DNA of 64,000 nucleotides from CAWBLP01 sp963789495 (GTDB taxonomy: Bacteria; Pseudomonadota; Alphaproteobacteria; Acetobacterales; Acetobacteraceae). Position numbers and translations under genes: made by a program. The notes beneath the pieces were generated by a model, which saw only the letters and a program-made list of their open reading frames with translations, had not been told where the DNA came from and made no database searches. Every line of letters starts with the position of its first letter. The first letter of the stretch is position 1. The stretch is taken from assembly GCA_963789495.1 (NCBI GenBank), contig CAWBLP010000014.1:165986-229985 (forward strand). The letters are read 5' to 3'. Of the stretch, positions 8,155 through 16,960 are shown piece after piece.

Positions 8155-10284
8155 ATGGCTTCTGACGAATCCGGCTGGCCGGCGCATGACAGGACGCTGC
8201 ATCACCATGGCACGCTGACCGCGGAGGGGGTTTCCTGGTTCGGCAACGTGTTCAGCAATCCGTCGCTATGGTCCGAGCCGCCCCCACCCGACGCGCCTCA
8301 CCGCATGGCCTCCGCCGATGCAACCGCAGCCTCCGATCCGCCGCCTGCAGCGGACGCGACGTCACAGCCCACCACCGCGGCAATCGCGCCGCTCGCAACG
8401 TCATCTTTCGCCGCAGCCGCGATCGGTCCGGCGCCGGAATTCGGTTCGGCCGGGCTCACCATCAATATCAGCTACGATTCGAGCATCGGCAGCGCGCCCG
8501 CCGGTTACACCGCCGCCATCGATGCCGCGGTGCAGTACCTCGAATCGCTCATCACCGATCCGATCACGGTGAACATCCAATTCGGCTACGGCAGCTACGA
8601 CAACGGCACGCGCAGCGTGCCGGCCGGGTCGGTCGGGGCGAATGTCGTCAATCCCGGCTTCACCACCTACAGCAACCTGCGTACCGCCGTGCTGGCCGAC
8701 GCCACCTCGACCGATGACGCTGCCGCCGTTGCCAGCTTACCCGGCGCCAGCCCGAACGGCAGCAGCTTCTATTTCCTCGCCCGCGCCCAGCAGAAAGCGC
8801 TCGGCCTGGTTTCCGCCACCAGCACCGTCATCGATGGCTATGTCGGGCTGAGCAGCGCGGTGGCTTTCACCTACGATCCGAACAACCGTGCCGTGGTCGG
8901 CCAGTACGACGCGATCGGCGTGCTCGAGCACGAGATCACCGAGGTCATGGGCCGGGTCGCCTCGCTCGGCACCTATGAGGGCCCGTACTACACGCTGCTC
9001 GACCTGTTCCGTTACAGCGCCGCCGGCGTCCGCGACCTGACGCCGGGACCGGGTGCGTTTTCCGTCGACGGCGTGACGCTGCTCAACGCGTTCAACGATC
9101 CCACCGCCGTGACCGCCGATGCCGGCGACTGGGACACGACATCCCAAGGCGATTCCTTCGGCTTTGCCAGTACCAACACGCTGCTGCAGGTCTCCGCCAA
9201 CGACCTGCGCGTGATGGATGTGCTCGGCTATGGCGTCGCCTGCTTCGCCGCCGGCACCTGCATCGCCACCCCGGACGGTGACCGGCCGGTCGAGCGGCTG
9301 CGAGCGGGTGATCGCGTCGTTGCGCGGTTCAGCGGCGAAGCAGCGGTGAAATGGATCGGCCAGCGCCGCATCGATTGCCGCCGTCATCCCGATCCGACCT
9401 CCGTCACGCCGATCCGGATCCGGCGCAACGCGTTCGGGCCAGGCAGGCCACACCGCGATCTGCTGCTGTCGCCAGATCACGCGGTCGCCACCACCGGGGC
9501 GCTGGTGCCGATCCGCCTGCTCGCCAATGGCGGCAGCATCGTTGCCGAACCGGCAATCCGATGGGTGAAGTATTTCCACATTGAACTCGACCGCCATGAT
9601 CTGGTGTCGGCCGAGGGCCTGGAGACCGAAACCTATCTCGACACCGGCAATCGCTGCGGGTTCAGCAACAGCGACGGCCCCGTCCGGCTGCATCCCGATT
9701 TTGCCGGCGCACAGGGCCGACGGGAGGCCGGATCGTGCCTGCGGCTGCTGACCGATGCCGAATTGGTCCGGCTGATCTGGCAGACGCTCGCCACCCGAGC
9801 GCAGCAACTCGGGTTCGTCCTGCCATCGGTCGCGACCAGCGCGGACCCGGGTCTGGTCCTGATGGTTGGCGGCCATACAATCCAGCCGGCCGCCATCGCT
9901 GCGACCTGCTACCGCTTCGTGGTGCCGCACCTGGCGCAGGGCGCGCGCCTGGTCTCGCGCTCGATGGTGCCCGCCGCGCTGCATCCGTGGCAGGAAGATC
10001 GCCGGCGTCTTGGCGTGATGGTGCGAGGCATCACGCTGCACCTGGCGGACCAGCCGGTGGAGCTGGCGATCGACGATCCGGTCCTGGAAGCAGGATGGTG
10101 GTCGGTCGAAAGCGACGGCAACAGCCTGTGGCGCTGGACCGATGGCGATGCGGCGCTCCCGGTCGCCCCCGGCTGCCGGATGGTGGAGATACGACTGGGC
10201 GATACGCTCGCCTATCCGCTGACCGATGCGAGGGCTCCTGCCATCGCGAACGCACCTGCAAATCGAGCCGCCCATGCCGCCTGA
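8155..10284 (+). CDS. NF038122-type metalloprotease fused to a Hint (self-cleaving) domain
   Basis: A 709-residue two-part protein. Residues ~100-360 resemble the NF038122 metalloprotease family: LTINISYDSSIGSAPAGY, GYGSYDNGT, and the predicted zinc/catalytic motif LEHEITEVMGRV. From about residue 360 a Hint_2-type domain begins with CFAAGTCIATPDG, followed by PVERLRAGDRVV and later LLLSPDHAV, the pattern of hedgehog/intein autoprocessing modules. A Ser/Thr/Ala/Pro-rich linker precedes the protease. There is no classical Sec signal, so export would be by a non-Sec route, perhaps type I (inference). The ATG at 8155 was chosen because GGGGAGG lies upstream. Stop overlaps the hutF start by 11 bp. 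Confidence 0.85.
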   Translation: MASDESGWPAHDRTLHHHGTLTAEGVSWFGNVFSNPSLWSEPPPPDAPHRMASADATAASDPPPAADATSQPTTAAIAPLATSSFAAAAIGPAPEFGSAGLTINISYDSSIGSAPAGYTAAIDAAVQYLESLITDPITVNIQFGYGSYDNGTRSVPAGSVGANVVNPGFTTYSNLRTAVLADATSTDDAAAVASLPGASPNGSSFYFLARAQQKALGLVSATSTVIDGYVGLSSAVAFTYDPNNRAVVGQYDAIGVLEHEITEVMGRVASLGTYEGPYYTLLDLFRYSAAGVRDLTPGPGAFSVDGVTLLNAFNDPTAVTADAGDWDTTSQGDSFGFASTNTLLQVSANDLRVMDVLGYGVACFAAGTCIATPDGDRPVERLRAGDRVVARFSGEAAVKWIGQRRIDCRRHPDPTSVTPIRIRRNAFGPGRPHRDLLLSPDHAVATTGALVPIRLLANGGSIVAEPAIRWVKYFHIELDRHDLVSAEGLETETYLDTGNRCGFSNSDGPVRLHPDFAGAQGRREAGSCLRLLTDAELVRLIWQTLATRAQQLGFVLPSVATSADPGLVLMVGGHTIQPAAIAATCYRFVVPHLAQGARLVSRSMVPAALHPWQEDRRRLGVMVRGITLHLADQPVELAIDDPVLEAGWWSVESDGNSLWRWTDGDAALPVAPGCRMVEIRLGDTLAYPLTDARAPAIANAPANRAAHAA

Positions 10285-11647
10285 CCAAATGGCACGCTAT
10301 CTCGCCGATGCCGCGCTGTTGGAGGACGGCGTCGCGCAGCGCGTGCTGATCGACATCAATGCCGACGGCACCATCGGGTCGGTCACGCCAAATGCCACCG
10401 CATCGGCCGAACGCCTGGCGGGGCTGGTGGTGCCGGGCATGCCGAACCTGCATTCGCACGCATTCCAGCGCGCCATGGCCGGGTTGGCGGAACGCGCCGG
10501 CCCCGAGGGTGACAATTTCTGGCGCTGGCGGGAGGTGATGTATCGGTTCCTGGCCGCCCTGACGCCAGAGGACGTAACCGCGATCGCCGCGCAGCTCTAT
10601 GTCGAGTGCCTGCAGCACGGCTATACCGCGGTGGCGGAGTTTCATTACCTGCACAATGCGCCGGACGGCACGCGGTATGCCGACCCGGCCGAACTCGCCC
10701 GCTGCATCGTCACTGCCGCCGACACCGCCGGCATTGGGCTCACCTTGCTGCCGGTGCTGTACCGGCATGGGCAGTTCGGTGGCGCGCTACCCATCGAGGG
10801 CCAACGGCGCTTCGTGCTGCCGCTGGATTGCTACGCGCGGCTTTGCCAGGACCTGGCGCACACCACCCGGATCGGCATCGCGCCGCATTCGCTGCGTGCG
10901 GTCACACCGGACGAACTGGCCGCGGCGGTGGCACTGGCCCGCTCGCTGGGTGATGACACGCCGCTGCACATCCACGTGGCGGAGCAGGAAAAGGAGGTTG
11001 TGGATTGCGTGGCGTGGAGCGGCGCGGGTCCGGTCGCCTGGCTGCTGGACCATGCGCCGGTCGGTCCGCGCTGGTGCCTGGTGCATGCAACCCATGTCGA
11101 TCCCACGGAACTCGCACCCCTCGCTGCCAGCGGCGCCGTCGTCGGTCTGTGCCAGACGACGGAGGCCAATCTCGGCGACGGCATCTTCCCGCTGCGTGCC
11201 TATCTGGCGGAGCAGGGACGTTTCGGCATCGGCAGCGATTCCAATGTCTGCACCAGCCCGGTCGAGGAGCTGCGCTGGCTGGAATATATCCGCCGGCTGG
11301 AAACCCGGGCGCGCAATGTCAGCGAGACGCGGCTGGGTGCCTCGGTCGCCACCAGCCTGTACCGGCGCGCCCTGGACGGCGGAGCGCAGGCGCTGGGCCG
11401 CAACATCGGCCGGATCGCGCCTGGCTGCCAGGCGGATCTGGTTGTGCTGGATACCGAGCATCCGGCACTGGTGGGGCGAACCGGTGATGCCGTCATGGAT
11501 GCCTGGCTGTTCAGCGGCAATGCCACGCCGGTGCGGGACGTGATGGTTTCGGGTCGCTGGCAACTGCGCGATGGCCGACACCCTCGTCAGGACGACATCC
11601 GCGCGGCGTTCGCCCGCAGCATGCACCGCCTCGCGGGCGTGCTGTAA
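10274..11647 (+). CDS. hutF: Formimidoylglutamate deiminase (HutF)
   Basis: HutF converts N-formimino-L-glutamate to N-formyl-L-glutamate plus ammonia in the five-step histidine degradation route. The 457-residue protein is an amidohydrolase: NLHSHAFQRAMAG gives the paired His ligands (His60, His62), HIHVAEQEKEV the third His, VHATHVD the fourth and FGIGSDSN the Asp. HSHAFQRAMAGL and the HNAPDGTRYADP segment are specific for HutF within the superfamily. It overlaps the upstream protease-Hint gene, indicating translational coupling; an in-frame ATG at 10289 is an alternative start. No other hut genes are in the window, but N-acyl-amino-acid hydrolases nearby could act on its product (inference). 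Confidence 0.92.
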   Translation: MPPDQMARYLADAALLEDGVAQRVLIDINADGTIGSVTPNATASAERLAGLVVPGMPNLHSHAFQRAMAGLAERAGPEGDNFWRWREVMYRFLAALTPEDVTAIAAQLYVECLQHGYTAVAEFHYLHNAPDGTRYADPAELARCIVTAADTAGIGLTLLPVLYRHGQFGGALPIEGQRRFVLPLDCYARLCQDLAHTTRIGIAPHSLRAVTPDELAAAVALARSLGDDTPLHIHVAEQEKEVVDCVAWSGAGPVAWLLDHAPVGPRWCLVHATHVDPTELAPLAASGAVVGLCQTTEANLGDGIFPLRAYLAEQGRFGIGSDSNVCTSPVEELRWLEYIRRLETRARNVSETRLGASVATSLYRRALDGGAQALGRNIGRIAPGCQADLVVLDTEHPALVGRTGDAVMDAWLFSGNATPVRDVMVSGRWQLRDGRHPRQDDIRAAFARSMHRLAGVL

Positions 11648-11653
11648 GGGTTG

Positions 11654-11741
11654 GAGCGTTGCCCCAAACCCCACCAGGAGGCTTTGGACCGGGGGCAAGC
11701 GTCCCCGGCGCGTGCTGCGTCCCACCGCAAGGCACCAAGGT
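11654..11741. repeat. Short copy of the palindromic intergenic repeat
   Basis: The gap between the convergent hutF and mepA genes is filled by sequence matching both ends of the larger repeats at 13722 and 30541: the left part has GCGTTGCCCCAAACCCC followed by CACCAGGAGGCTTTG, and the right part has GTGCTGCGTCCCACCGCAAG. The central portion of the long copies is missing. It may serve as a bidirectional terminator because it can fold back on itself. Confidence 0.6.
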
Positions 11742-12695
11742 TCAGCCCCTCCCCGGCGCCAGCAGCGCCTGGCAGGCGGCAGGCAGCGGCGGCGGATGGT
11801 ACGGCTTCGCGGATTTCGGCGGCAGATCGAGCTGATCGAACCACCATTGCAGCGTCGCATCGCATCCGTCACCGGCGGGCGGCGGCGCCATCTGCGCGCA
11901 ATCCCGCTGACCGGCGGGGCATTCGAAGCGGATATGCATATGCGCGGCATGGCCGTACCACGGGCGGATGAAGCGCAGCCAGCCACGATCCGCGCGCACG
12001 TCCCGGCATAGCTGCTGCTTGATCGCGGGATTGACCAGGACGCGGTCCACATGCGGCAGGCTCGCCGCCATGTGCAGCAGGTTGACCACCGCCGGCGACC
12101 AGCGCGCCGGTTCGATACCACGGCCGTCGCGACGCACCAGGCTGGCCAGGACAATCGAGTCACGCGTCACCGTGTTCAGCGGCGGACGGGGTGTCATGTC
12201 CAGCCCGACATCGGCGTCCAGCCCGAGCTGATGGCTGACATGGCCGCCCGGCAACGGGCCGCCGCGCGGTCGCGAAATGTCCTCCACCAGCAGCGGCGGC
12301 ATGCCGAGATTATGTGCTTCCAGGGCGAGTTCCTCGATGCCGGCGATGGTCTGCGGCGCGCCCCAGAAGCTGCTGCGATTGCGATGGATGGTCTCGAAGC
12401 CCGGCCCGGTATCGGGCAATGGCACGCCACCGGCAAAGCAGCCGCCGGTGCTGGCACTGCCGATGATGTGCAACGGACCCGGCGCCGGCCCAAGCGGCGG
12501 CGTGGCGGCCCGAACACCAGGCGCCAACAGCAGCAGCGCGACCAACCACAAGAGCCGGGTGAGCCATCCGCAGGTCAGGTCCGGCGCAGGCAGCGAAGCA
12601 GCGCAACAATGGGCGAGATGTGTCAGCGTCGCATGTGCTCGCCGGACGTTTCGCGCCTGGGTGGAGCGGAGGCACGAAGCGACGGCATCCAACAT
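11742..12695 (-). CDS. mepA: Penicillin-insensitive murein endopeptidase (MepA)
   Basis: MepA is a periplasmic LAS-family zinc endopeptidase that cuts meso-DAP-D-Ala cross-links in peptidoglycan. Family motifs are clear: STGGCFAGG, GHVSHQLGLDADVG (His and Asp zinc ligands), and the C-terminal WYGHAAHMHIRF. Six or more Cys suggest disulfides, as in E. coli MepA. The hydrophobic export segment WLTRLLWLVALLLLAPGVRA starts about 42 residues after the chosen ATG (12693-12695), which has AGAGGA at proper spacing; the long pre-signal stretch is unusual and the true start could be later, although no good downstream ATG is in frame. Divergent from the dioxygenase gene. Confidence 0.88.
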   Translation of the reverse strand: MLDAVASCLRSTQARNVRRAHATLTHLAHCCAASLPAPDLTCGWLTRLLWLVALLLLAPGVRAATPPLGPAPGPLHIIGSASTGGCFAGGVPLPDTGPGFETIHRNRSSFWGAPQTIAGIEELALEAHNLGMPPLLVEDISRPRGGPLPGGHVSHQLGLDADVGLDMTPRPPLNTVTRDSIVLASLVRRDGRGIEPARWSPAVVNLLHMAASLPHVDRVLVNPAIKQQLCRDVRADRGWLRFIRPWYGHAAHMHIRFECPAGQRDCAQMAPPPAGDGCDATLQWWFDQLDLPPKSAKPYHPPPLPAACQALLAPGRG

Positions 12696-12855
12696 ACGGC
12701 GATCCTCTTGAGTGACGCGACCGAACGGCGCAGCGTTGCGACGGAACGGCGACCCGCTAAGCCCCGACGGCGCCTTCCCGCGCCGGCCGAACGCTGTCGC
12801 GCAAGCCGCGAATTGGCGCAGACTGGCGCCCAACGCCAAGGAACGGAGGAAACTC

Positions 12856-13707
12856 ATGAAGGCCCTGTCATCAGAGCAGGTCGAATCCTATCACTACAAC
12901 GGATTTCTATTCCCGATTCCGGCGCTGACGCCGGACGAGATCGCAACCTGCCTGGCCGGACTCGCGCGGCTGGAAGCTGAGCTCGGCTCGCCCGTCGCGG
13001 ACGCGGACGTGAAATGGCGGTCCCACGCCTACGCCCATTCGCCCTGGTTCAACACGCTGATCCGTCATCCGCGTATCCTGGACGCGGTCGAGGACGTGAT
13101 CGGCCCGGACATCCTGGTGTGGACCAGCACGTTCTTCATCAAGGAACCGCATTCGCCGACCTTCGCCGCCTGGCATCAGGACGGCACCTATTTTGGCCTG
13201 CAGCCGAAGCATCAGGTCTGCGCCTGGGTGGCGCTGACCGACGCCAGCCGCGAGGCGGGGTGCATGGAGCACCTATCCAGCCACGGCGCGCCACGCCAGT
13301 TGCATCACGCACCGCTGGGCTTGGCGAACAGCATCAACCGCGCCGGCCAAACCATCATGGAGACTTTCGACCACTCCGCACCGGTGGCGATGGCGCTGCC
13401 GGCTGGCTCGTTCTCGCTGCATCACGAGCTCTCGGTGCACCGCTCGGCGCCGAACGACGCCTCGCATCGTCGCGTCGGGATCGGGCTGAACTACATCCCG
13501 ACCCATGTGCGGGTGGATGGTCCGGTTCGCCCGATGGCGATGCTGGTGCGGGGCGAAGACCGCTACGGGCATTTCGATCTGATCGAGCCACCGACAGCGG
13601 AACGCGACGCGACGGCGCTGGCCGTCCATCAACAGGTGAGCGACCGGTATCGCGAAAACTATCGGTATCAGGTCGAGCAGCATCAACGCGACTTCGCGCC
13701 GGCCTGA
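12856..13707 (+). CDS. Phytanoyl-CoA dioxygenase (PhyH) family Fe(II)/2-oxoglutarate oxygenase
   Basis: The 283-residue product carries the HxD...H iron site of the PhyH family: WHQDGTYF (His107, Asp109) and ELSVHRSAPN (His195), with the 2-oxoglutarate-binding Arg region following in SHRRVGIGLNYIPT. Because the Asp of HxD is present it is expected to hydroxylate rather than halogenate. PhyH-family proteins act on many small molecules besides phytanoyl-CoA, so the substrate is open; the HPRILDAVEDVIGPDILVW segment is common in bacterial members. GGAGGAAACTC precedes the ATG at 12856. Followed by a 350-bp repeat region. Confidence 0.88.
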   Translation: MKALSSEQVESYHYNGFLFPIPALTPDEIATCLAGLARLEAELGSPVADADVKWRSHAYAHSPWFNTLIRHPRILDAVEDVIGPDILVWTSTFFIKEPHSPTFAAWHQDGTYFGLQPKHQVCAWVALTDASREAGCMEHLSSHGAPRQLHHAPLGLANSINRAGQTIMETFDHSAPVAMALPAGSFSLHHELSVHRSAPNDASHRRVGIGLNYIPTHVRVDGPVRPMAMLVRGEDRYGHFDLIEPPTAERDATALAVHQQVSDRYRENYRYQVEQHQRDFAPA

Positions 13708-13721
13708 GCCGATATCCGGCC

Positions 13722-14041
13722 GGTCTCGCGCATCGCGCTTGTGGTGGGGATACAGCAAGCATCGGGGGCGTTGCCCCCGAACCCCCAGCAAGGGGCGCTG
13801 TCCCTTGCATCCCCGCCAAGGGCCCGGCCCTTGGAACCGACTCCGTTTGGGGTGGGGAGGGGGCCGTTCCGCGATGTCGCCAAGGTCCGGGACCGCCGCG
13901 CCCCCTCCCCATCCCAAACCGAATCCGATTGCAAAGGCTGAGCCTTTGCTGGGGGTCCACGAGGCAAAGCCTCCTGGTGGGGTTCGGGGCAAAGCCCCAA
14001 TCGCTTGCTGCACCCCACCACAAGCGCGATGCGCGAGACAG
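13722..14041. repeat. 320-bp palindromic intergenic repeat
   Basis: This fills the gap between the dioxygenase and the first monooxygenase. Its ends are inverted copies of each other (CTCGCGCATCGCGCTTGTGG on the left at 13722 and its reverse complement on the right, followed on each side by a GGGG-A/T-CAGCAAGC block). Inside are nested self-complementary modules such as GGGGGCGTTGCCCCC, AAGGGGCGCTGTCCCTT and GGGGCAAAGCCCC. Related copies lie at 11654-11741 and 30541-30888, and half a copy at 39897-39920. Long apparent frames across it on both strands come from its GC-rich repeats and are not genes. Confidence 0.8.
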
Positions 14042-14056
14042 ACCGCGGATATCCGC

Positions 14057-15199
14057 TCAGGCCGGGGCGAAGACGCCTTCGGCGCTGACCGGGTCCGGCC
14101 GCTCCAGCTCGGCAGGCGGGTGGGTGAAGGCGGCGTCGCGCTGCAGCACCGGCAACACCTTGTCGGCGAACAGCCGCATGTTCAGTTCCGACTCCTCATG
14201 CGGCAGGCCGCCGAAGGAGAATTCGGTGATCAGGTGGTCCAGGCCGGTCAACCGATGCAGTTCCGCCAGTTTCTGGATGCAGTCATCCGGCGTGCCGACG
14301 ATCTGGATGCTGACATAGAACTCGGTCGCCTTCGACCGGCGGCTGGGGTCCTTCATCTTGGCGTAGGTGGTGCCGATTTTTTCGTACGACTCATAGCCCT
14401 TCACCGTCGCCAGATGTCCGTCGGAGAAATTGTAGTGCGCGTCGATGGAATCCCATTTGCGACCGAGGTATTCCAGGGCGCGTTCCTGCGCCTCGGCGCG
14501 GCTTTCCGCGACCGAGACATTGGTCAGGATCATCGGCGGACGTGGCGTGTAGCCCTGCGCGGCGGCGAGTTCGCGGAAGCGATGCACGTCGGCGGCGGCT
14601 TTGGGCCACTCGTTCTGCATGATCACCAGCATCGAGAAGCCGAGTTTCGCCATGACCTCGACGGAGTTGGGACTGACGGCGGTGCCGTAGAAGCGGCGTT
14701 CCGGATGGGAGATCGGGCGCGGTCGGATCGCGGTGCGCGGGATCTGGAAATACTCGCCCTGGAACTCGAAGCTCTCCTGCGACAGCGCGCGCTGAACGAT
14801 TTGTGCGGCCTCGATGAAGCGGGGCCGAGCCTCCCCCATCGGGATGCGGAAGCCTTCATATTCCGCGCTGGCAGCGCCGCGGCCGAAGCCGAACAGGCAG
14901 CGCCCGCCGCACATGATGTCGAGCAGCGCGATCTGTTCGGCGACGCGGATCGGGTCGTGCCAGGGCAGCACGATGACGGAGGTGCCGAGCTGGATGCGTT
15001 TGGTGCGGCCGGCGTAGTAGGCGAGCAGTTGCAGCGGCGCCGGCGACATGGCGTAGCCGGTGAAATGGTGTTCCAGCGCGAACAGCGAGTTGAAACCCAG
15101 CGGCTCCACAAGATCGCCCATCGCCATGTGCTCGTGCACCACGGAGGCATCGGGGCGGCCTGGCTGGGTCAGCATGTTCAGCGCCATTCCGACTTTCAT
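14057..15199 (-). CDS. LLM-class (luciferase-like) flavin-dependent oxidoreductase
   Basis: The 380-residue product has the (beta/alpha)8 luciferase-like fold signatures: MKVGMALNM start, FALEHHFTGYAMSPAPLQLL, RIQLGTSVIVLPWHDPIRVAEQ and GRCLFGFGRGAASAEYEGF. Such enzymes use reduced FMN (or F420) to oxidise small organic substrates, usually with a separate reductase; none is adjacent. The HH and RVAEQ motifs point to the FMN monooxygenase branch. GGAGAA precedes the ATG. It is the first of three such genes on this strand, separated from the next by a hairpin-bearing gap. Substrate unknown. Confidence 0.88.
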   Translation of the reverse strand: MKVGMALNMLTQPGRPDASVVHEHMAMGDLVEPLGFNSLFALEHHFTGYAMSPAPLQLLAYYAGRTKRIQLGTSVIVLPWHDPIRVAEQIALLDIMCGGRCLFGFGRGAASAEYEGFRIPMGEARPRFIEAAQIVQRALSQESFEFQGEYFQIPRTAIRPRPISHPERRFYGTAVSPNSVEVMAKLGFSMLVIMQNEWPKAAADVHRFRELAAAQGYTPRPPMILTNVSVAESRAEAQERALEYLGRKWDSIDAHYNFSDGHLATVKGYESYEKIGTTYAKMKDPSRRSKATEFYVSIQIVGTPDDCIQKLAELHRLTGLDHLITEFSFGGLPHEESELNMRLFADKVLPVLQRDAAFTHPPAELERPDPVSAEGVFAPA

Positions 15200-15598
15200 G
15201 GCTGCGTTCTCCCTGGTTTCGGCCGCGTTCGGACTGGGGCGGCTACTGGTGGGTAGATCTGCCCGGACCGTATCAGCCTGAGAGGCTGGCGCAAGCGCAG
15301 CCCGGCGCGGGCACCGGGCGATCGCATGTGGTTCGGCATGGGCGGCCGGCGGCCAAGGTGAGAACGCCCCTGGTCTGGCGCAAAGCAGGGCGAAGCAGGA
15401 TCTCTCAACACGGAGGACGAACGAGGGCGCGGAGGGTCACGGGCGCTGGTGATCCGACAACGGCCATGGCGTGATCAACGACTCCGTGACCCTCCGCGCC
15501 TTCGTTCGTCCTCCGTGGTGAAAACTGTGCTTTCGCCGCGATTCACCCCAGCCAAGCCTTGCTCCCGCACAGCCGCCACATGCGACTGCCGCCGCGGG
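15200..15598. other. Non-coding gap between two monooxygenase genes
   Basis: About 400 bp without a credible gene. The only clear structure is the long inverted repeat at 15409-15518, listed separately. The rest is GC-rich sequence in which I see no promoter or small gene I can support. Confidence 0.6.
15409..15518. repeat. 34-bp inverted repeat with 41-bp loop
   Basis: The left arm 15409-15442 (begins CACGGAGGACGAACGAGG) and the right arm 15484-15517 (ends TTCGTTCGTCCTCCGTG) are reverse complements with one mismatch. The hairpin is followed by GAAAAC, not a T-run on either side. The CACGGAGGA...GGGTCACGG composition looks like a mobile REP-type palindrome rather than a gene-specific operator. 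Confidence 0.8.
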
Positions 15599-16960
15599 CT
15601 ACCCGGCCGGCCAGCGCGCCGCCGCGGCCGGGTGTCCCGGCGGCAGCCGGTCGCCCAGGCCGAACAGTTTCTGGCGATACGTCCCCGCGGCGTACTCGCG
15701 CTTGTAGACGCCACGCTCCTGCAGCACCGGCACCACCAGGTCCACCACATCCTCGATGCAGTCCGGGATGACCGAGCGCGCCAGGTTGAACCCGTCGACG
15801 TCGCCTTCCTCCACCCAGGCCACCAGCTCATCCGCCACCTGTTCGGGCGATCCCACGATCGGCGGCTGGCGGCTGCCGAGCACGAAGCGGTCGATCAGCA
15901 TGCGCTTGGTCCACCCGGCGCCGAGGGCGCGCGCCATCGCCTCCACATTGGAACGGATCGCCTGGGTCGGCGCGTCGTTGATCGGCTCGTCCATGGCATA
16001 GCGGCCGAAATCGATGCCGAGCGAGGCCGAGGCATGGGCCAGCGCGCCTTCGACGCTGGCATGGGCGCGGTAGGCGGCGAGCTTTTCCTGGGCCTCGCGC
16101 TCGGTGCGGCCCACCACGACGGTCGCACCGAGGAAGGCCAGGATCGGCCGCGGCGCGGCCCGCGCCCGCAGATCCGCCATGATGCGGCGGACATTCGGGC
16201 GGGTGCTCGGGTTGATGAACATGCATTCGGCGTGCTGCGCGGCGAACACCCGGCCGCGATCGGATGCGCCGGCCTGATACAGCACCGGCGTGCGTTGCGG
16301 CGACGGCTCCCACAGCGGCAGCGCATCGACGCGGAATTGCTTGCCCTGATGCTGTACCCGGCGCACGCGGGCCGGATCGGTGTAGATGCCGCGGGACCGG
16401 TCGCGGATCACCGCGTCGTCGCGCCAACCGCCTTCCCACAGCGCATACACCACGTCCATGTATTCGTCGGCCAGGTCGTAACGGTCGTCATGCTCCATCT
16501 GCGCGGGAAAACCCATGGCGCGGGCGGCGCTGTCCAGATAGCCGGTGACGATGTTCCAGCCGATGCGGCCTTTCGTCAGATGGTCCAGCGTCGCCATGCG
16601 GCGCGCGAACAGGAACGGCGGCTCATAGGCGAGATTGCAGGTGACGCCGAAACCCAGATGCGTGGTGGCATGAGCCATCGCCGGCACCAGCGCCAGCGGG
16701 TCGAGCAGCGGGATCTGCACCGCGGCGCGCAGCGCGGCGTCGGGCGATTGCTGGTAGACATCGTACACACCGAGCACGTCGGCCAGGAACAGCCCGTCGA
16801 ACAGGCCGCGTTCCAGCGTACGGGCGAGCGACACCCAATGGTCGAGGCTGGTGTAGTCGCTGGAACGGTCCCGCGGATGCGTCCACATCCCGTGCTGGAT
16901 GTGGCCGACACAGGCCATGTCGAAGGCGTTGAGGCGGATCTGACGCGGCACGCGGGTCAA
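15599..16960 (-). CDS. NtaA/SnaA/DszA-type FMN-dependent monooxygenase
   Basis: The 453-residue product is longer than ordinary luciferase-like proteins and matches the NtaA/SnaA/DszA group, which oxidises nitrilotriacetate, pristinamycin precursors, dibenzothiophene sulfone and similar compounds with FMNH2 from a partner reductase. Diagnostic stretches are RLNAFDMACVGHIQHGMW, FLADVLGVYD, GRIGWNIVTGYLDSAARAMG, RYDLADEYMDVVYALWEGGW, QHQGKQFRVDALP and TPVLYQAGASDRGRVFAAQ. Its ATG overlaps the stop of the upstream 16957-17778 gene by 4 bp (ATGA), so translation is coupled and the two are one operon. Substrate unknown. Confidence 0.9.
   Translation of the reverse strand: MTRVPRQIRLNAFDMACVGHIQHGMWTHPRDRSSDYTSLDHWVSLARTLERGLFDGLFLADVLGVYDVYQQSPDAALRAAVQIPLLDPLALVPAMAHATTHLGFGVTCNLAYEPPFLFARRMATLDHLTKGRIGWNIVTGYLDSAARAMGFPAQMEHDDRYDLADEYMDVVYALWEGGWRDDAVIRDRSRGIYTDPARVRRVQHQGKQFRVDALPLWEPSPQRTPVLYQAGASDRGRVFAAQHAECMFINPSTRPNVRRIMADLRARAAPRPILAFLGATVVVGRTEREAQEKLAAYRAHASVEGALAHASASLGIDFGRYAMDEPINDAPTQAIRSNVEAMARALGAGWTKRMLIDRFVLGSRQPPIVGSPEQVADELVAWVEEGDVDGFNLARSVIPDCIEDVVDLVVPVLQERGVYKREYAAGTYRQKLFGLGDRLPPGHPAAAARWPAG

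Noticed and set aside
13273..14023. Overlapping open frames on both strands within the 13.7-14 kb gap
   Set aside because: They consist of the palindromic repeat translated (GVRGQRP-like strings) and recur wherever the repeat occurs.
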